From Mycobacterium fragae (GTDB lineage Bacteria; Actinomycetota; Actinomycetes; Mycobacteriales; Mycobacteriaceae), in NCBI RefSeq assembly GCF_002102185.1, contig NZ_LQOW01000006.1, positions 220,077-284,076 of the forward strand: a DNA stretch of 64,000 bases. The letters run 5' to 3'. The translations under genes and the position numbers were made by a program. This document shows, piece after piece, positions 9,282 through 21,602 of this stretch (its first letter is position 1; each line of letters begins with the position of its first letter). The notes below the pieces were generated by a model that saw only the letters and a list, made by a program, of their open reading frames with translations, did no database searches and was not told where the DNA came from.

Positions 9282-10493
9282 CGCAACCCCGAGGATCGGC
9301 GCGGCCTTGTGCAGGCACTCTTCCCATTCCGCGTCGACGTCGGAGTCGGCCGTGATCCCGCCGCCCGCCCCCAGCACGGCATTGCCCACAGCGTCGAATT
9401 CGACGGTGCGGATCGCGACGTTGAGCTCGCATCCGGCCATCGGCGACGCCAAACCTACTGTGCCGCAATACACTCCCCGCCGGGATGATTCCCACCCTGA
9501 AATCAATTGCCGCGCACGTAGTTTGGGCGTGCCGGTCACCGAAGCGGGCGGGAAAGCGGCGTCGAGCAGCATCGAGGTCGGCAAGTCGACAGGCACCCGC
9601 GCCGACACCGTCGACACCAGATGCCACACGCCGGGCGCGGGCCGCACCACCAGCAGCTCGGGCACGGTGACCGACCCGGTGACCGCGACCCGGCCCAGGT
9701 CGTTGCGGACCAAATCGACGATCATGATGTTCTCGGCGACATCCTTGACCGAGCCCCGCAGCGCCAACGGGGAAGCGTCCAACGGCAGCGTGCCCTTGAT
9801 CGGGCTGGACGTCACGACATCGCCCCGCCGGCACAGGAACAGCTCCGGCGACAGCGACGCCACCGCGCCCCAGGGCCCGGCGACGAAGGCCGCCCGCGCC
9901 GGTGCCGTGCGGGCAACGCCGTCGGCGAAGAAGTCCAACGGATCCCCTTCGACCGTGCCGGCGAATTGCGTGCACACGCAGGCCTGGTAAACCTCGCCCG
10001 CGCTGATGGCCTCCAAGCAGGCCAGCACCCCGGCGCGGTGAGCGCGACGGTCGGCGGCGCCCCAGTCGATGCGCCAGGCCCGCGGCGGTGCGGGCGTCGC
10101 CAGAGCGTCGGCCAGCCACCGCGGCATCGGTGCGCCCGAGAGGCTTTCGTACCACCACTGCCGGTCGCGGTCGCGGCGCAACACGCAGTCGGTCCAGCCG
10201 CCGGCGGCTTCGGGGATGCGTGCGGGTCGCCCGTCGGCGCCGGGATCCGGGTAGGACAGGTAACCGATCCAACCACCGCCGACCGCCGGGCCGTGAGAAC
10301 CCGCTCGCACGTCAAACGCATCGACCACGTCGACGGTTCGCACCGACACACTCGGCGCGATCACCGCGAGCGCCCCGAACCAGTCGCCCGTCAGCGCAGC
10401 GGGCGGCGGCAGGTCCAGCCGATTGGCGGCGTCGCCGACGGCGCGCAGCACCCGCGGTGCGCTGCCAAGGTCGCCGAGCCGGTCGATTCGCAC
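9237..10493 (-). CDS. pabB: Aminodeoxychorismate synthase component I (PabB)
   Basis: A 418-residue chorismate-binding enzyme that makes 4-amino-4-deoxychorismate for folate synthesis. Signature blocks in order are EVYQACVC, SPIKGTLPLDASP, ENIMIVDLVRNDLGRV, FPPASVTGTPK and YCGTVGLASP. GTG 10493 (VRIDRLGDLG) is preferred by similarity to Rv1005c; the frame extends seven codons further. The last 15 codons overlap rsmI convergently, which is longer than most overlaps here. A separate glutaminase (PabA) would be needed and is not in the window. Confidence 0.92.
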   Translation of the reverse strand: MRIDRLGDLGSAPRVLRAVGDAANRLDLPPPAALTGDWFGALAVIAPSVSVRTVDVVDAFDVRAGSHGPAVGGGWIGYLSYPDPGADGRPARIPEAAGGWTDCVLRRDRDRQWWYESLSGAPMPRWLADALATPAPPRAWRIDWGAADRRAHRAGVLACLEAISAGEVYQACVCTQFAGTVEGDPLDFFADGVARTAPARAAFVAGPWGAVASLSPELFLCRRGDVVTSSPIKGTLPLDASPLALRGSVKDVAENIMIVDLVRNDLGRVAVTGSVTVPELLVVRPAPGVWHLVSTVSARVPVDLPTSMLLDAAFPPASVTGTPKLRARQLISGWESSRRGVYCGTVGLASPMAGCELNVAIRTVEFDAVGNAVLGAGGGITADSDVDAEWEECLHKAAPILGVASASRPQHGVVEVAP

Positions 10494-10514
10494 GGCTCTA
10501 GCTTGACAGAACAA

Positions 10515-11420
10515 TCAGCTGCGGCGGATTTCACGCACTGTGGTCGCCGCCGCCAGCTTGTCCGGGTTGCGCATCGCGTAGAAGTTGGTGATCTTGCCGT
10601 CGGCGATCTCGACAGTGAAGACCCCCTCGAGGTGGTCACCGCGGTAGAGCAGGACCGCAGGTGCGGCGTTGCAGATCACCGTGTCCACCCGGACATCGGG
10701 GATTTGCATGCCCCGGCTCATCAGCCCGACGACCGCCCGGGCAACCTTGTCGGCGCCGACCACCGGGCGGCGCGCGGCGCTGGCCTTGCCGCCGCTGTCG
10801 GCGGTCCACACCACGTCGGGGGCCAGCATCGACATCACCGTCTGCACGTCGCCACTGGACGCGGCGGCCATGAACTCCGCGGTGATCCGGGCGTTCTGCT
10901 CCGGGTCGACCGGCGCGAAGCGGCGACGTCGAGCCTGCACGTGTTGGCGCGCCCGGTGCGCAATCTGCCGCACCGTCGCCGCGGACTTGTCGACTGCCTC
11001 GGCGATCTCGCCGTAGTCGAACCCGAACACCTCGCGCAGCACGAACACCGCGCGCTCGTCAGGGGTGAGCGTTTCCAGCAGCACCAGCATCGCCATCGAC
11101 ACCGATTCGGCGAGCACCACATCGGCCGACGGATCCTGCTCGTCGAGCAGCAGTGGCTCGGGCAGCCATGGCCCGACATAGTCCTCCCGGCGACGGGCAC
11201 CCGCCCGCAGCGCATTGAGCGCCTGGCGGGTGACCAGCCGGGCCAGATAGGACTTGGTATCGTTCACCGTCGACAGATCCACGTCGGCCCACCGCAGATA
11301 GCTGTCCTGCAGCACATCGTCGGCTTCTGTTGTGCTGCCGAGGATTTCGTAGGCGATGGTGAACAGCAACGGCCGCAACAGGGTGAACCGGTCGGCGTGT
11401 TCGCTCGCCGAGGCGGTCAC
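10515..11420 (-). CDS. ECF41-type RNA polymerase sigma factor (SigJ-like) with SnoaL-like C-terminus
   Basis: A 301-residue extracytoplasmic-function sigma factor. Region 2 (LLFTIAYEILGSTTEADDVL, DSYLRWADVD) and region 4 (LTPDERAVFVLREVFGFDYG) are followed by a SnoaL-like domain (about 175-295). It carries two hallmarks of the ECF41 group: WLPEP in the linker and NPDKL near the C-terminus. The usual DGGGR is DSGGK here. In ECF41 the C-terminal domain replaces an anti-sigma factor. GTG 11420 overlaps the stop of the upstream oxidoreductase (GTGA), so the two are translationally coupled. ECF41 factors usually control the adjacent oxidoreductase-type gene. Confidence 0.9.
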   Translation of the reverse strand: MTASASEHADRFTLLRPLLFTIAYEILGSTTEADDVLQDSYLRWADVDLSTVNDTKSYLARLVTRQALNALRAGARRREDYVGPWLPEPLLLDEQDPSADVVLAESVSMAMLVLLETLTPDERAVFVLREVFGFDYGEIAEAVDKSAATVRQIAHRARQHVQARRRRFAPVDPEQNARITAEFMAAASSGDVQTVMSMLAPDVVWTADSGGKASAARRPVVGADKVARAVVGLMSRGMQIPDVRVDTVICNAAPAVLLYRGDHLEGVFTVEIADGKITNFYAMRNPDKLAAATTVREIRRS

Positions 11421-12601
11421 GGTACGGTGACCGCCTCGGGCGCGGCCTGCTCGGGCCGCTTGCCGCCCTTGAGCCAGAAGTACGAGCCGGGCTTGGCGGC
11501 CTCGTGACGGATACCCCAGACCGTGCCTTTGCAGATCGCCTCCTTGATCGACGCGGCGACCCGCCCGCCGATGTACAGGTTCACCGGCGTGTCGTCGAGG
11601 TGGGCGAGCTGGACAGTGCCGTGCTTGCGGCCCAGGCTGATGCACTGCCCGACGAACGCCTGGTTGACCACCGCGGGCGCGGTGCCGGCGATGCGGCTCA
11701 GCACGGTGTTTGCGGCCTGGGCGCCGAGCGGGATCGCGGCCTGGCAGCTCATCCGCAGCGGCTCGCCCGACGGGGCGGCGGCGTCGCCGGCGGCGACGAT
11801 GCGGGGGTCGTCGACGCTGGTCAGCGTCTCGTCGGTGAGCAACCGGCCCGGCGCATCGGTGCGAAGCCCGCTGCGGGCAGCCAGATCCGGCACGCCGAAG
11901 CCAGCGGTCCACACCGTCACGACGCTGGGCAGCACGGATTCCGAGCCGCCGTCGGTGAGCAATACCGCCGTCGACTGCACCCGGACGACGACGGCGGTCT
12001 CCAGCACATCGACGCCCAGCCGCGACAGCGACTTGGCCACCGAGCGCCGGCCGGCCCGGCTGAGTGAAGGCCCGAGCACGCCGCCGCAGACCAGCGTCAC
12101 GCGCCGCCCCTGCTCGGCGAGCTCGGAGGCCGTTTCGATTCCGGTCAATCCGCCGCCCACCACGGTCACCGGGGCTTGCGGGTGCAGGTCTTCCAGTGTG
12201 TCGCGCAGCCGCTCGGCATGCTCGAGTTCCGCTATGGGGTAGGCGAATTCGGCTGCGCCGGGAACCGTCGAGGGCACCGCGCCGGTGCTGCCGACCGCAT
12301 AGATGACGTAGTCGTAGTCCAGTACCGCGCCGGAGCCGAGCAGCACCTTGCGGTCGCCGGTGTCGATCCGCTCGGCGGAGTCGACGACCAGCTGGATGCC
12401 CTCACCGAGCATGCTGCCGTAATCCACGGTTGCGATGCGCGTGCCGGCGACGAGCTGATGGAGGCGAATTCGCTCGACGAAGGTCGGGCGCGGGTTCACC
12501 AGGGTGACGTCGACGTCCGGACGCATCCGCAGGTGGTTGGCGGCCATGGTGCCGGAATATCCGCCGCCGATCACGACGACGTGAGTGCGCTGGTCGGTCA
12601 T
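11417..12601 (-). CDS. FAD-dependent pyridine nucleotide-disulfide oxidoreductase (NDH-2-like)
   Basis: A 394-residue two-dinucleotide-fold flavoprotein. The FAD motif is VVVIGGGYSGTMAA (8-21); the NAD(P)H motif is VTVVGGGLTGIETASELAEQ; and the second FAD motif, RIVAAGDAAAP, carries the flavin-contacting Asp. It resembles NADH:quinone oxidoreductase-like proteins but lacks a clear C-terminal membrane helix. ATG 12601 is used (MTDQRTHVVVIGG); an upstream ATG at 12652 adds 17 unlikely residues. It is the first gene of a two-gene unit with the ECF41 sigma factor. Substrate unknown. Confidence 0.88.
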   Translation of the reverse strand: MTDQRTHVVVIGGGYSGTMAANHLRMRPDVDVTLVNPRPTFVERIRLHQLVAGTRIATVDYGSMLGEGIQLVVDSAERIDTGDRKVLLGSGAVLDYDYVIYAVGSTGAVPSTVPGAAEFAYPIAELEHAERLRDTLEDLHPQAPVTVVGGGLTGIETASELAEQGRRVTLVCGGVLGPSLSRAGRRSVAKSLSRLGVDVLETAVVVRVQSTAVLLTDGGSESVLPSVVTVWTAGFGVPDLAARSGLRTDAPGRLLTDETLTSVDDPRIVAAGDAAAPSGEPLRMSCQAAIPLGAQAANTVLSRIAGTAPAVVNQAFVGQCISLGRKHGTVQLAHLDDTPVNLYIGGRVAASIKEAICKGTVWGIRHEAAKPGSYFWLKGGKRPEQAAPEAVTVP

Positions 12602-12688
12602 TGCTGTTTCCTCGTTTATCGCGGGTCTCAGGGGATGCTGCCCTTGAGACACCGCCGAGCCTGCGGATGTGACAGTGCGTGACCTAGA

Positions 12689-14233
12689 TCACTCCGCCTG
12701 GTAGCGGGGGAACACGCCCGTCGGCGCCGGTAACGCGGTGCCGGGTACCAGCCGCGTTCCTAGCGCCGCGAAAGTCCGCTGATCGTTGGGCTGACCGAGC
12801 AGGTCCAGCAGCCTGGCCGCCGACTCGGGCATGACCGGCTGGATCAGCAGCGCCGCGATGCGCACCGCCTCGCACGCCACGTAGAGCACGGTGCGTAACC
12901 GGGTCTGGTCGGCCTCGGACTCGCTCTTTCGCAGCACCCATGGCTGCTGAGCCGAGAAATACCGGTTGGCGGCGCCGAGCATCAGCCAGATCGCCTCCAA
13001 CGCCAAATGCATTGCCTGAGCATCGAATTCGGCGCGCACGCGTTCGACCAGCCCGTCGGCCGCGGCCAGCAGGTCTAAATCGTCGGCGGTGAAATCGCCT
13101 GGCTCCGGGACCTTTCCGTCGATGTTCTTGGCCACCATCGACAGGGACCGCTGCGCCAGGTTGCCCAGCTCGTTGGCCAGATCGGTGTTGATCCGGGTGA
13201 TCATCGCCTCGTCGCTGTAGCTGCCGTCCTGGCCGAACGGCACCTCACGCAACAGGAAGTAGCGCACCTGGTCGAGCCCGAACTTGTCGACCAGCGTGAC
13301 CGGGTCGATGACGTTGCCCACGGACTTGCTCATCTTCTCACCGCTGTTGAGCAGCATCCCGTGCGCGAAAACCCTTCGAGGAAGCTCGATTCCGGCCGAC
13401 ATGAGAAATGCCGGCCAGTACACGGTGTGGAACCGGATGATGTCCTTGCCGATCATGTGCAGATCGGCCGGCCAGTAGCGGCGGAACATCTCTGAGTCGG
13501 TGTCGGGGAAGGCGACGCCGGTCAGGTAGTTGGTCAGCGCGTCGATCCACACGTACATCACATGGTCGGGATGGTCGGGCACCGGCACGCCCCAGTCGAA
13601 CGATGTCCGTGAAATGGACAGGTCCCGCAGGCCGCCGGAGACGAAGCTGACCACCTCGTTGCGCCGCACCTCGGGTGCGATGAAATCGGGATGAGCGTCG
13701 TAGTGCGCCAACAGTTTGTCCGCATACGCCGACAGCCGGAAGAAGTACGTGGGCTCCTCGGTCCAGGTCACCGGCGCCCCGGTCTCGGTCGCGATCCGGG
13801 TGCCGTCCTCCGACAGTCTGGTCTCCGACTCGGTGAAGAACCGCTCGTCGCGCACCGAGTACCAGCCCGAGTAGGTGTCCAGATAGATGTCTCCGGCATC
13901 GGCTATCCGTTGCCAAATCGCCTTCGATGCCTCCAGGTGGTCGGCGTCGGTGGTGCGGATGAACCGGTCGAAGGAGATGTTGAGCTTCTGCTGCAACCGC
14001 TGGAAAACATCCGAATTGCGCCGGGCCAGCTCCGCGGTCGGAACGCCTTCTGCGGCGGCCGTCTCGACCATCTTGAGGCCGTGCTCGTCGGTTCCCGTCA
14101 AAAAGCGCACGTCGAAGCCGTCGAGCCGTTTGAAGCGGGCGATCGCGTCGGTGGCGATGTACTCGTAGGCATGCCCCACGTGCGGCTCGCCGTTCGGGTA
14201 CGTGATAGCCGTAGTGACGTAGTAGGGCTTCAT
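12689..14233 (-). CDS. metG: Methionyl-tRNA synthetase
   Basis: A 514-residue class I synthetase that charges tRNA-Met. The HIGH signature is HVGH (18-21) and the KMSKS loop is at 300-304 ([12 protein letters not shown]). The linker lacks the CxxC knuckles seen in zinc-containing MetRS, which is normal for this shorter actinobacterial form. The anticodon-binding helical domain (about 370-490) includes [22 protein letters not shown] 14233 ([10 protein letters not shown]) matches Rv1007c; ATG 14245 is also open. Divergent from tatD with 20 bp between. Confidence 0.96.
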   Translation of the reverse strand: MKPYYVTTAITYPNGEPHVGHAYEYIATDAIARFKRLDGFDVRFLTGTDEHGLKMVETAAAEGVPTAELARRNSDVFQRLQQKLNISFDRFIRTTDADHLEASKAIWQRIADAGDIYLDTYSGWYSVRDERFFTESETRLSEDGTRIATETGAPVTWTEEPTYFFRLSAYADKLLAHYDAHPDFIAPEVRRNEVVSFVSGGLRDLSISRTSFDWGVPVPDHPDHVMYVWIDALTNYLTGVAFPDTDSEMFRRYWPADLHMIGKDIIRFHTVYWPAFLMSAGIELPRRVFAHGMLLNSGEKMSKSVGNVIDPVTLVDKFGLDQVRYFLLREVPFGQDGSYSDEAMITRINTDLANELGNLAQRSLSMVAKNIDGKVPEPGDFTADDLDLLAAADGLVERVRAEFDAQAMHLALEAIWLMLGAANRYFSAQQPWVLRKSESEADQTRLRTVLYVACEAVRIAALLIQPVMPESAARLLDLLGQPNDQRTFAALGTRLVPGTALPAPTGVFPRYQAE

Positions 14234-14253
14234 TTGAAAGTCCACCCTATTGT

Positions 14254-15090
14254 GTGCGCGTGAGCTCCAAACGTCCGCCGACGCCCGAGCCGTTGCGCCC
14301 GCTGGTCGACGCGCATACCCACCTGGACGCGTGCGGCGCCGAGGACGGCGACGACGTGCGGGCGATCGTGGACCGCGCCGCGGCCGTCGGGGTCGAAGCG
14401 GTGGTCACCATCGCCGATGACCTCGCCTCCGCGAATTGGGTGACTCGCGCCGCCGACTGGGACCCCAGGGTCTACGCCGCGACGGCCCTGCACCCGACCC
14501 GCGCGAACGCGCTCACGGCCGCGGCACGCGCCGAGATCGAACAACTGGCCGGCCACCCACGCGTGGTGGCGGTCGGCGAGACCGGCATGGACCTGTACTG
14601 GCCGGGCCGGCTGGAGGCCTGCGCGGAGCCGGCCACGCAACGCGAGGCCTTCGCATGGCACATCGACCTGGCTAAGCGGATCGGTAAACCGCTGATGATT
14701 CACAACCGCGACGCCGACGCGCAGGTGCTCGACGTGCTGCGCGCCGAGGGCGCGCCCGACACGGTGATCTTTCACTGCTTCTCGTCGGGCAGCTCCATGG
14801 CCCGCGCCTGTGTGGACGCCGGATGGCTGGTCAGCCTGTCCGGGACGGTGAGCTTCCGCAATGCCCGTGAGCTGCGGGAGGCCGTCCCGCTGATCCCGCT
14901 GGCGCAGCTGCTGGTGGAGACCGACGCACCCTTTCTGACCCCGCACCCGCACCGCGGGGCTCCCAACGAACCGTATTGTCTGCCTTACACTGTTCGGGCG
15001 CTGGCTGATCTGCTCGGCCGGCGCGCCGAGGAACTGGCGGAGATCACCACCGCCAATGCTCGCCGAGCCTACCGGTTGGGCGGCGGTTAA
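14254..15090 (+). CDS. tatD: TatD-family metal-dependent hydrolase/DNase
   Basis: A 278-residue TIM-barrel amidohydrolase. Metal ligands are visible as DAHTHLD (H21, H23), VGETGMD (Glu), MIHNRDAD (His), FHCFSS (His) and ETDAPFL (Asp). TatD enzymes are 3'-5' exonucleases implicated in DNA repair and turnover. The GTG start at 14254 leaves a short N-terminal extension over the 264-residue M. tuberculosis form. The stop is followed at once by the rpfB regulatory region, and the last codons overlap the first half of a direct repeat (15086-15104). Confidence 0.92.
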   Translation: MRVSSKRPPTPEPLRPLVDAHTHLDACGAEDGDDVRAIVDRAAAVGVEAVVTIADDLASANWVTRAADWDPRVYAATALHPTRANALTAAARAEIEQLAGHPRVVAVGETGMDLYWPGRLEACAEPATQREAFAWHIDLAKRIGKPLMIHNRDADAQVLDVLRAEGAPDTVIFHCFSSGSSMARACVDAGWLVSLSGTVSFRNARELREAVPLIPLAQLLVETDAPFLTPHPHRGAPNEPYCLPYTVRALADLLGRRAEELAEITTANARRAYRLGGG

Positions 15091-15104
15091 GAGTCCGTTA
15101 AGAG
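15086..15104. promoter_or_regulatory. 11-bp-phased direct repeat GTTAAGAG upstream of rpfB
   Basis: Two perfect copies of GTTAAGAG (15086-15093 and 15097-15104) are exactly 11 nt apart, giving TTAAGAG-N4-TTAAGAG. One turn of helix is the spacing used by OmpR-family response regulators. Similar repeats lie at 19090-19107 and 59757-59774. MtrA is reported to act on the M. tuberculosis rpfB promoter, so it is the first candidate; that identification is inference. Confidence 0.5.
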
Positions 15105-17251
<2,147 letters not shown>

Positions 17252-17255
<4 letters not shown>

Positions 17256-18055
17256 GTGTCCACCGCGCGGGCGATGCGCTCGGCGAATTCCGTACAGGAT
17301 TGATAGCGCAAGTCGGGCTCTCGCGCCATGCCCCTGGCCACCACCGTGTCGACTGCACGCGATGCCCAGGGGACTCGGTGGGATATCCGCGGCGGGACGC
17401 CACGAAGGTGTGCGTTCACCAGCTCGGCGGAGTCGTCGGCCTCGAATGGCGTTGTGCCGGTGAGTAACTCGACTGCGCAACACGCCAGCGCGTACTCGTC
17501 CGTTGCGGCCGTCGGGGCATGACCGCCCAGCATCTCCGGCGCGATATACGGCAGCGAAGCCTGCATGTCTTTGGGGCGGCCGAAGACGTCGTCGACGACG
17601 GCATGTGCCACTGAGAAATCGATCAAACAAGCGCCTGTACGCGAAAAGTCCTCGCCGACAAGGATGTTGGCTGGCTTGACGTCACCGTGAACGATCCCGT
17701 TGCCGTGCAGGTAGTCGAGTGCATCGGCGATCTGCACAAGTGCCGCCAGCCGGTCGTCGAGCCGCTGCAACCGCGTGGACTTGCCGCCGCCGAGGAACTG
17801 CATCGCGAGCCAGAACGGCCCGTGCTCGTACATCGTGACGATGTGCGGATGGCTGAGCCGATGCGCGAATTCGAATTCGCGGTGCAGGCGGGCACGGTCT
17901 GCCGGACCGCGATGGGTCTCGCCGAGAACCTTGAGCGCGACCGGCCGGTCGGGGCACCGCACCGCATGCGCCCGGTACACCGTGGCGTGGCCGCCGCGGC
18001 CGACCTCGCGGTCGATGACGTAGCCGGCGATACGGCGGGCGCCAACCATGCCCAC
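17252..18055 (-). CDS. Soluble Ser/Thr protein kinase with atypical catalytic motifs
   Basis: A 267-residue Hanks-type kinase catalytic domain with nothing added: no transmembrane helix, PASTA or other sensor. Motifs are GRGGHATVY (19-27), K42 in VALKVL, E60, a catalytic loop HGDVKPAN (123-130) with Gly in place of the HRD Arg, DFS (146-148) in place of DFG, and APE (172-174). The proton-accepting D125, N130 and metal-binding D146 remain, so activity is plausible, but it is a non-RD kinase unlikely to need activation-loop phosphorylation in the usual way. It sits on the opposite strand between ksgA and ispE, breaking the order known in M. tuberculosis. Confidence 0.88.
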
Positions 18056-18084
18056 AGAGTAGGTTCCGGCGATAGTCTCGTGCG

Positions 18085-19056
18085 GTGCCGATGGACGGAA
18101 ACACTGCTGCTCAGTGGGTGCCCACTGGGTCGGTCACCGTGCGGGTGCCGGGGAAGATCAACCTCTATCTGGCCGTCGGCGACCGTCGCGAGGACGGCTA
18201 TCACGAGTTGACGACGGTGTTTCATGCTGTCTCCCTATTCGACGAGCTCACCGTCCGCAACGCCGATGTGCTCTCGCTCGAACTCACCGGTGAGGGCGCC
18301 GACCAGCTGCCCGTCGACGAGCGCAACCTGGCCTGGCAGGCGGCCGAGCTGATGGCCGACCACGTGGGCCGGGCACCCGACGTGTCGATCGCGATCGACA
18401 AATCCATACCGGTGGCCGGCGGGATGGGCGGCGGAAGTGCGGATGCGGCGGGCGTGCTGGTCGCGATAAACGCGCTGTGGGAACTCGGCGTGCCGCGCCG
18501 CGACCTGCACATTCTGGCCGCAAAACTGGGCAGCGACGTGCCTTTTGCGCTGCACGGCGGCACCGCCTTGGGCACGGGCCGCGGGGAAGAGCTGGCCACG
18601 GTGCTGGCCCGGAACACCTTCCATTGGGTGCTGGCGTTCGCCGAGGGTGGGTTGTCGACGCCGGCGGTTTTCAGCGAGTTCCAGCGGTTCAGGCAAGGCG
18701 AGGGTGGGGGAGCGGAGGGGCCGCCACGGCTGGCCGAACCGGGGCCGGTCTTGGCCGCGCTCGCCGCCGGCGACCCGGAGCAGCTTGCGCCGCTGCTGGG
18801 TAACGAGCTGCAAGCGGCGGCGATGAGCATGGATCCGGCGTTGCGTCGTGTCTTGCGGGCCGGCGTCGAAGCGGGCGCGCTGGCGGGCATCGTGTCGGGT
18901 TCCGGGCCGACGTGCACGTTCCTGTGCTCGTCGGCGCCCGCAGCCGTCGACGTGGGCACGCAGCTGTCCGGTGCCGGTGTCTGCCGCACGGTTCGCGTCG
19001 CCAGCGGGCCGGTCCACGGTGCTCGAGTGGTGCCGACCCCCGTCACCGGGGTGTGA
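18085..19056 (+). CDS. ispE: 4-diphosphocytidyl-2-C-methyl-D-erythritol kinase (IspE)
   Basis: A 323-residue GHMP kinase of the MEP isoprenoid pathway. The start of the domain is [20 protein letters not shown], with the catalytic Lys and Asp regions; the ATP loop is [15 protein letters not shown]; and the third GHMP motif is [15 protein letters not shown] 18085 is used, with ATG 18091 two codons later. With the kinase gene starting 29 bp away on the other strand, ispE must have a promoter in that short spacer or inside the kinase gene, unlike the rpfB-ksgA-ispE operon of M. tuberculosis. Confidence 0.95.
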   Translation: MPMDGNTAAQWVPTGSVTVRVPGKINLYLAVGDRREDGYHELTTVFHAVSLFDELTVRNADVLSLELTGEGADQLPVDERNLAWQAAELMADHVGRAPDVSIAIDKSIPVAGGMGGGSADAAGVLVAINALWELGVPRRDLHILAAKLGSDVPFALHGGTALGTGRGEELATVLARNTFHWVLAFAEGGLSTPAVFSEFQRFRQGEGGGAEGPPRLAEPGPVLAALAAGDPEQLAPLLGNELQAAAMSMDPALRRVLRAGVEAGALAGIVSGSGPTCTFLCSSAPAAVDVGTQLSGAGVCRTVRVASGPVHGARVVPTPVTGV

Positions 19057-19354
19057 CGCAGTCGAGTAGCCGCTGAAGTTGGCGGTTACTTAAGAGGAGT
19101 TTAAGATGTGCTGCGGTGATAAATACCGGTCAAGAAACGCGCCCGATTCTCCCGCCCGCCGACCATGCCGGCGGGCGGTGCACGAACCCAGGCCGTGTCC
19201 TCACCGACACCGCAACGTTGCGTAAGGTGATCGGTTCATCACCGTTTCGAGACGAAATCGCTCCCCAATTGTGGGCGTGCGCATGCAGCGAAGTGCGCAT
19301 TAACAGGGGCAGCATTAAACGCTGGGCGTCGGCGCCGGAGCTGAGGAGGTTCGC
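19057..19354. promoter_or_regulatory. ispE-pks16 intergenic region: direct repeat and hairpin
   Basis: This 298-bp spacer holds two features: a direct repeat TTAAGAG-N4-TTAAGAT at 19090-19107 (11-nt period, as before rpfB), and a perfect 10-bp hairpin at 19152-19178 (CCGCCCGCCG, seven-base loop) without a T tract, probably the ispE terminator. An 80-codon frame over the region lacks coding character. A purine-rich GAGGAGG stretch a few bases before GTG 19355 is the pks16 ribosome site. Confidence 0.55.
19152..19178 (+). terminator. Hairpin downstream of ispE
   Basis: Ten perfect G/C-rich base pairs (19152-19161 with 19169-19178) close a seven-base loop. No poly-T follows, as is common for mycobacterial terminators. 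It could also act in the 5' region of pks16 if transcription starts upstream of it. Confidence 0.5.
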
Positions 19355-20989
19355 GTGAGCAGATTTACCGAAAAGATGTTCCGCAACGCCCGCGAGAGCA
19401 AGAAGGGCATGGTGACCGGCGAGCCGCACCACCCGGTCCGGCACACCTGGGGTGAGGTCCACGAGCGGGCCCGCCGGGTGGCCGGTGGCCTGGCCGCGGC
19501 CGGCGTGGGCCACCACGACGCGGTCGGCGTGCTGGTCGGCGCCCCGGTGGAAATCGCCCCGACCGCGCAGGGGCTGTGGATGCGCGGCGCCAGCCTGACC
19601 ATGCTGCACCAGCCCACGCCGCGCACCGACCTGGCGGTGTGGGCAGAGGACACCACCACCGTCATCGACATGATCGAAGCCAAGGCGGTGATCGTCTCCG
19701 ACCCCTTCATGGCGGCGGCGCCGGTGCTGGTGGAGCGCGGTGTCAAGGTGCTCACAGTCGAGCAGCTGTTGGCGTCCGATCCCATCGACCCCATCGACAC
19801 CAACGAGGACGATCTGGCCCTGATGCAGCTGACGTCGGGTTCGACGGGATCGCCGAAGGCGGTGCAGATCACCCACCGCAACGTGTACTCCAACGTCGAG
19901 GCGATGTTCGTCGGCGTGCGATACGACATCGAGAACGACGTGATGATCAGCTGGCTGCCCTGTTTCCACGACATGGGCATGATCGGCTTCTTGACCGTGC
20001 CGATGTACTTCGGCGCCGAGCTGGTCAAGGTCACGCCGATGGACTTCCTGCGTGACACGTTGTTGTGGGCCAAGCTGATCGACAAGTACAAGGGCACCTT
20101 CATCTGCGGCCCGAACTTTGCCTACTCACTGTTCGCCAAGCGGCTGCGCAAGCAAGCCAAACCCGGCCAATTCGACCTGTCCACGCTGCGGATCGCGATG
20201 TCGGGCGCCGAGCCGGTAGACCCCGCCGACGTGGAAGACCTGATTGACGCGGGCAGGCCGTTCGGGCTCAGGCCGGAGGCCATCCTGCCCGCGTACGGCA
20301 TGGCGGAGACCACGCTGGCAGTGTCGTTCTCCCCGGTGGAGACGGGGCTGCACGTCGACGAGGTGGACGCCGACCTGCTGGCGGCGCTACGGCGCGCCGT
20401 ACCGGCCACCAAGGGCAACATTCGCCGGCTGGCTTCGCTCGGGCCGGTGCTCGACGGGATCGAGGCCCGCATCGTCGACGAGGACGGCAACGTGCTGCCG
20501 CCGCGCGGCGTCGGCGTGATCGAGCTGCGTGGTGAGCCGCTGACCCCCGGCTACATCACGATGGGCGGATTCATCCCGGCGCAGGACGAGCACGGCTGGT
20601 ATGACACCGGGGACCTCGGCTACATCACGGAGAAGGGCCACATCGTGGTCTGCGGCCGGGTCAAGGACGTCATCATCATGGCCGGCCGCAACGTGTATCC
20701 GACCGACATCGAGCGGGCGGCGTGCCGCGTCGAGGGTGTCCGTCCGGGCTGCGCGGTGGCGGTGCGACTGGACGCCGGGCATTCGCGCGAGACGTTCGCC
20801 GTCGCTGTGGAATCGAACGCGTTCGAGGATCCGGGCGAGGTGCGCCGCATCGAGCATCAGGTTGCGCACGAGGTGCTCGCCGAGGTCGATGTGCGTCCAC
20901 GCAACGTCGTGGTGCTCGGCCCCGGAACGATCCCGAAGACGCCGTCGGGCAAACTGCGCCGGGCCAACTCGGTCACGCTCGTCACCTAG
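19355..20989 (+). CDS. pks16: Acyl-CoA/acyl-AMP synthetase (pks16 in M. tuberculosis, Rv1013)
   Basis: A 544-residue adenylate-forming enzyme, the same length I recall for Rv1013. Despite the historical name it is not a polyketide synthase. Core motifs are [16 protein letters not shown] (P-loop), [11 protein letters not shown] (fatty acyl-AMP ligase-like), [43 protein letters not shown] and the catalytic lysine loop [10 protein letters not shown]. The FHDMGM and NVYPTDIE blocks favour the FadD/FAAL branch that activates long-chain fatty acids for lipid synthesis. GTG start after GAGGAGG. It stands alone on the + strand, convergent with pth. Confidence 0.9.
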   Translation: MSRFTEKMFRNARESKKGMVTGEPHHPVRHTWGEVHERARRVAGGLAAAGVGHHDAVGVLVGAPVEIAPTAQGLWMRGASLTMLHQPTPRTDLAVWAEDTTTVIDMIEAKAVIVSDPFMAAAPVLVERGVKVLTVEQLLASDPIDPIDTNEDDLALMQLTSGSTGSPKAVQITHRNVYSNVEAMFVGVRYDIENDVMISWLPCFHDMGMIGFLTVPMYFGAELVKVTPMDFLRDTLLWAKLIDKYKGTFICGPNFAYSLFAKRLRKQAKPGQFDLSTLRIAMSGAEPVDPADVEDLIDAGRPFGLRPEAILPAYGMAETTLAVSFSPVETGLHVDEVDADLLAALRRAVPATKGNIRRLASLGPVLDGIEARIVDEDGNVLPPRGVGVIELRGEPLTPGYITMGGFIPAQDEHGWYDTGDLGYITEKGHIVVCGRVKDVIIMAGRNVYPTDIERAACRVEGVRPGCAVAVRLDAGHSRETFAVAVESNAFEDPGEVRRIEHQVAHEVLAEVDVRPRNVVVLGPGTIPKTPSGKLRRANSVTLVT

Positions 20990-21023
20990 CGTCTGCGGTT
21001 CGCCCGCGGGACGAGAGCCCGAG

Positions 21024-21599
21024 TTACCAGGCGTGCACCCGGTTCTGGGCGGGTTCGAGCCCCAGCTCGATGAGCAGCTCGGTGGCATCGGCGGCCTGCT
21101 CGCAGAGCGCGGGCACCTCCGGCCGTTCGGCGGCAGTGAAGTTCTCCAACACGAACGCCGCCGGGTCCTTACGCCCGGGCGGGCGCCCGATCCCTATCCG
21201 CACCCGCTGAAAATCCTTGGTGCCCAACGCCGCCGCGAGCGAGCGCAGCCCGTTGTGGCCGCCCTCGCCGCCGCCGATCTTGAGCCGGATCTGACCGAAG
21301 TCGATATCGAGGTCGTCGTGGATCACCACGATGTCAGCCGCCGTAACCGAATAGAACTTGGCCAGCGGACCCACTTGGCGCCCCGATTCGTTCATGTAGC
21401 AGCGCGGCTTCGCCAGCACCACCGGGTGGCCGCTGAGCCGGCCGGTGACAATCTCCGCGCCAGACTTCTTGTGCGCCTTGAAGGTTGAACCCAGCCGCCC
21501 GGCAAGCAGGTCGGCCACCATGAACCCCAGGTTGTGCCGCGTCTGGGCATAGTTTGGTCCCGGGTTGCCCAGGCCCACCACCAATAGTGGGTCGGCCAC
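21024..21599 (-). CDS. pth: Peptidyl-tRNA hydrolase
   Basis: A 191-residue enzyme that rescues stalled ribosomes by hydrolysing peptidyl-tRNA. Family residues are visible: [18 protein letters not shown] (Asn and the catalytic His of TRHN), [10 protein letters not shown] and [19 protein letters not shown] (catalytic Asp region), then GGHNGLRS. It lies 3 bp downstream of rplY on the same strand, a conserved rplY-pth pair (Rv1015c-Rv1014c). Confidence 0.96.
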   Translation of the reverse strand: MADPLLVVGLGNPGPNYAQTRHNLGFMVADLLAGRLGSTFKAHKKSGAEIVTGRLSGHPVVLAKPRCYMNESGRQVGPLAKFYSVTAADIVVIHDDLDIDFGQIRLKIGGGEGGHNGLRSLAAALGTKDFQRVRIGIGRPPGRKDPAAFVLENFTAAERPEVPALCEQAADATELLIELGLEPAQNRVHAW

Positions 21600-21602
21600 G
21601 AG

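Noticed and set aside
9621..11507. 628-codon forward frame across pabB and the sigma factor
   Set aside because: It is antisense to two well-identified genes and encodes a compositionally biased sequence without motifs.
19116..19358. 80-codon frame in the ispE-pks16 spacer
   Set aside because: It spans a strong hairpin, has a poor start context and no recognisable protein character.
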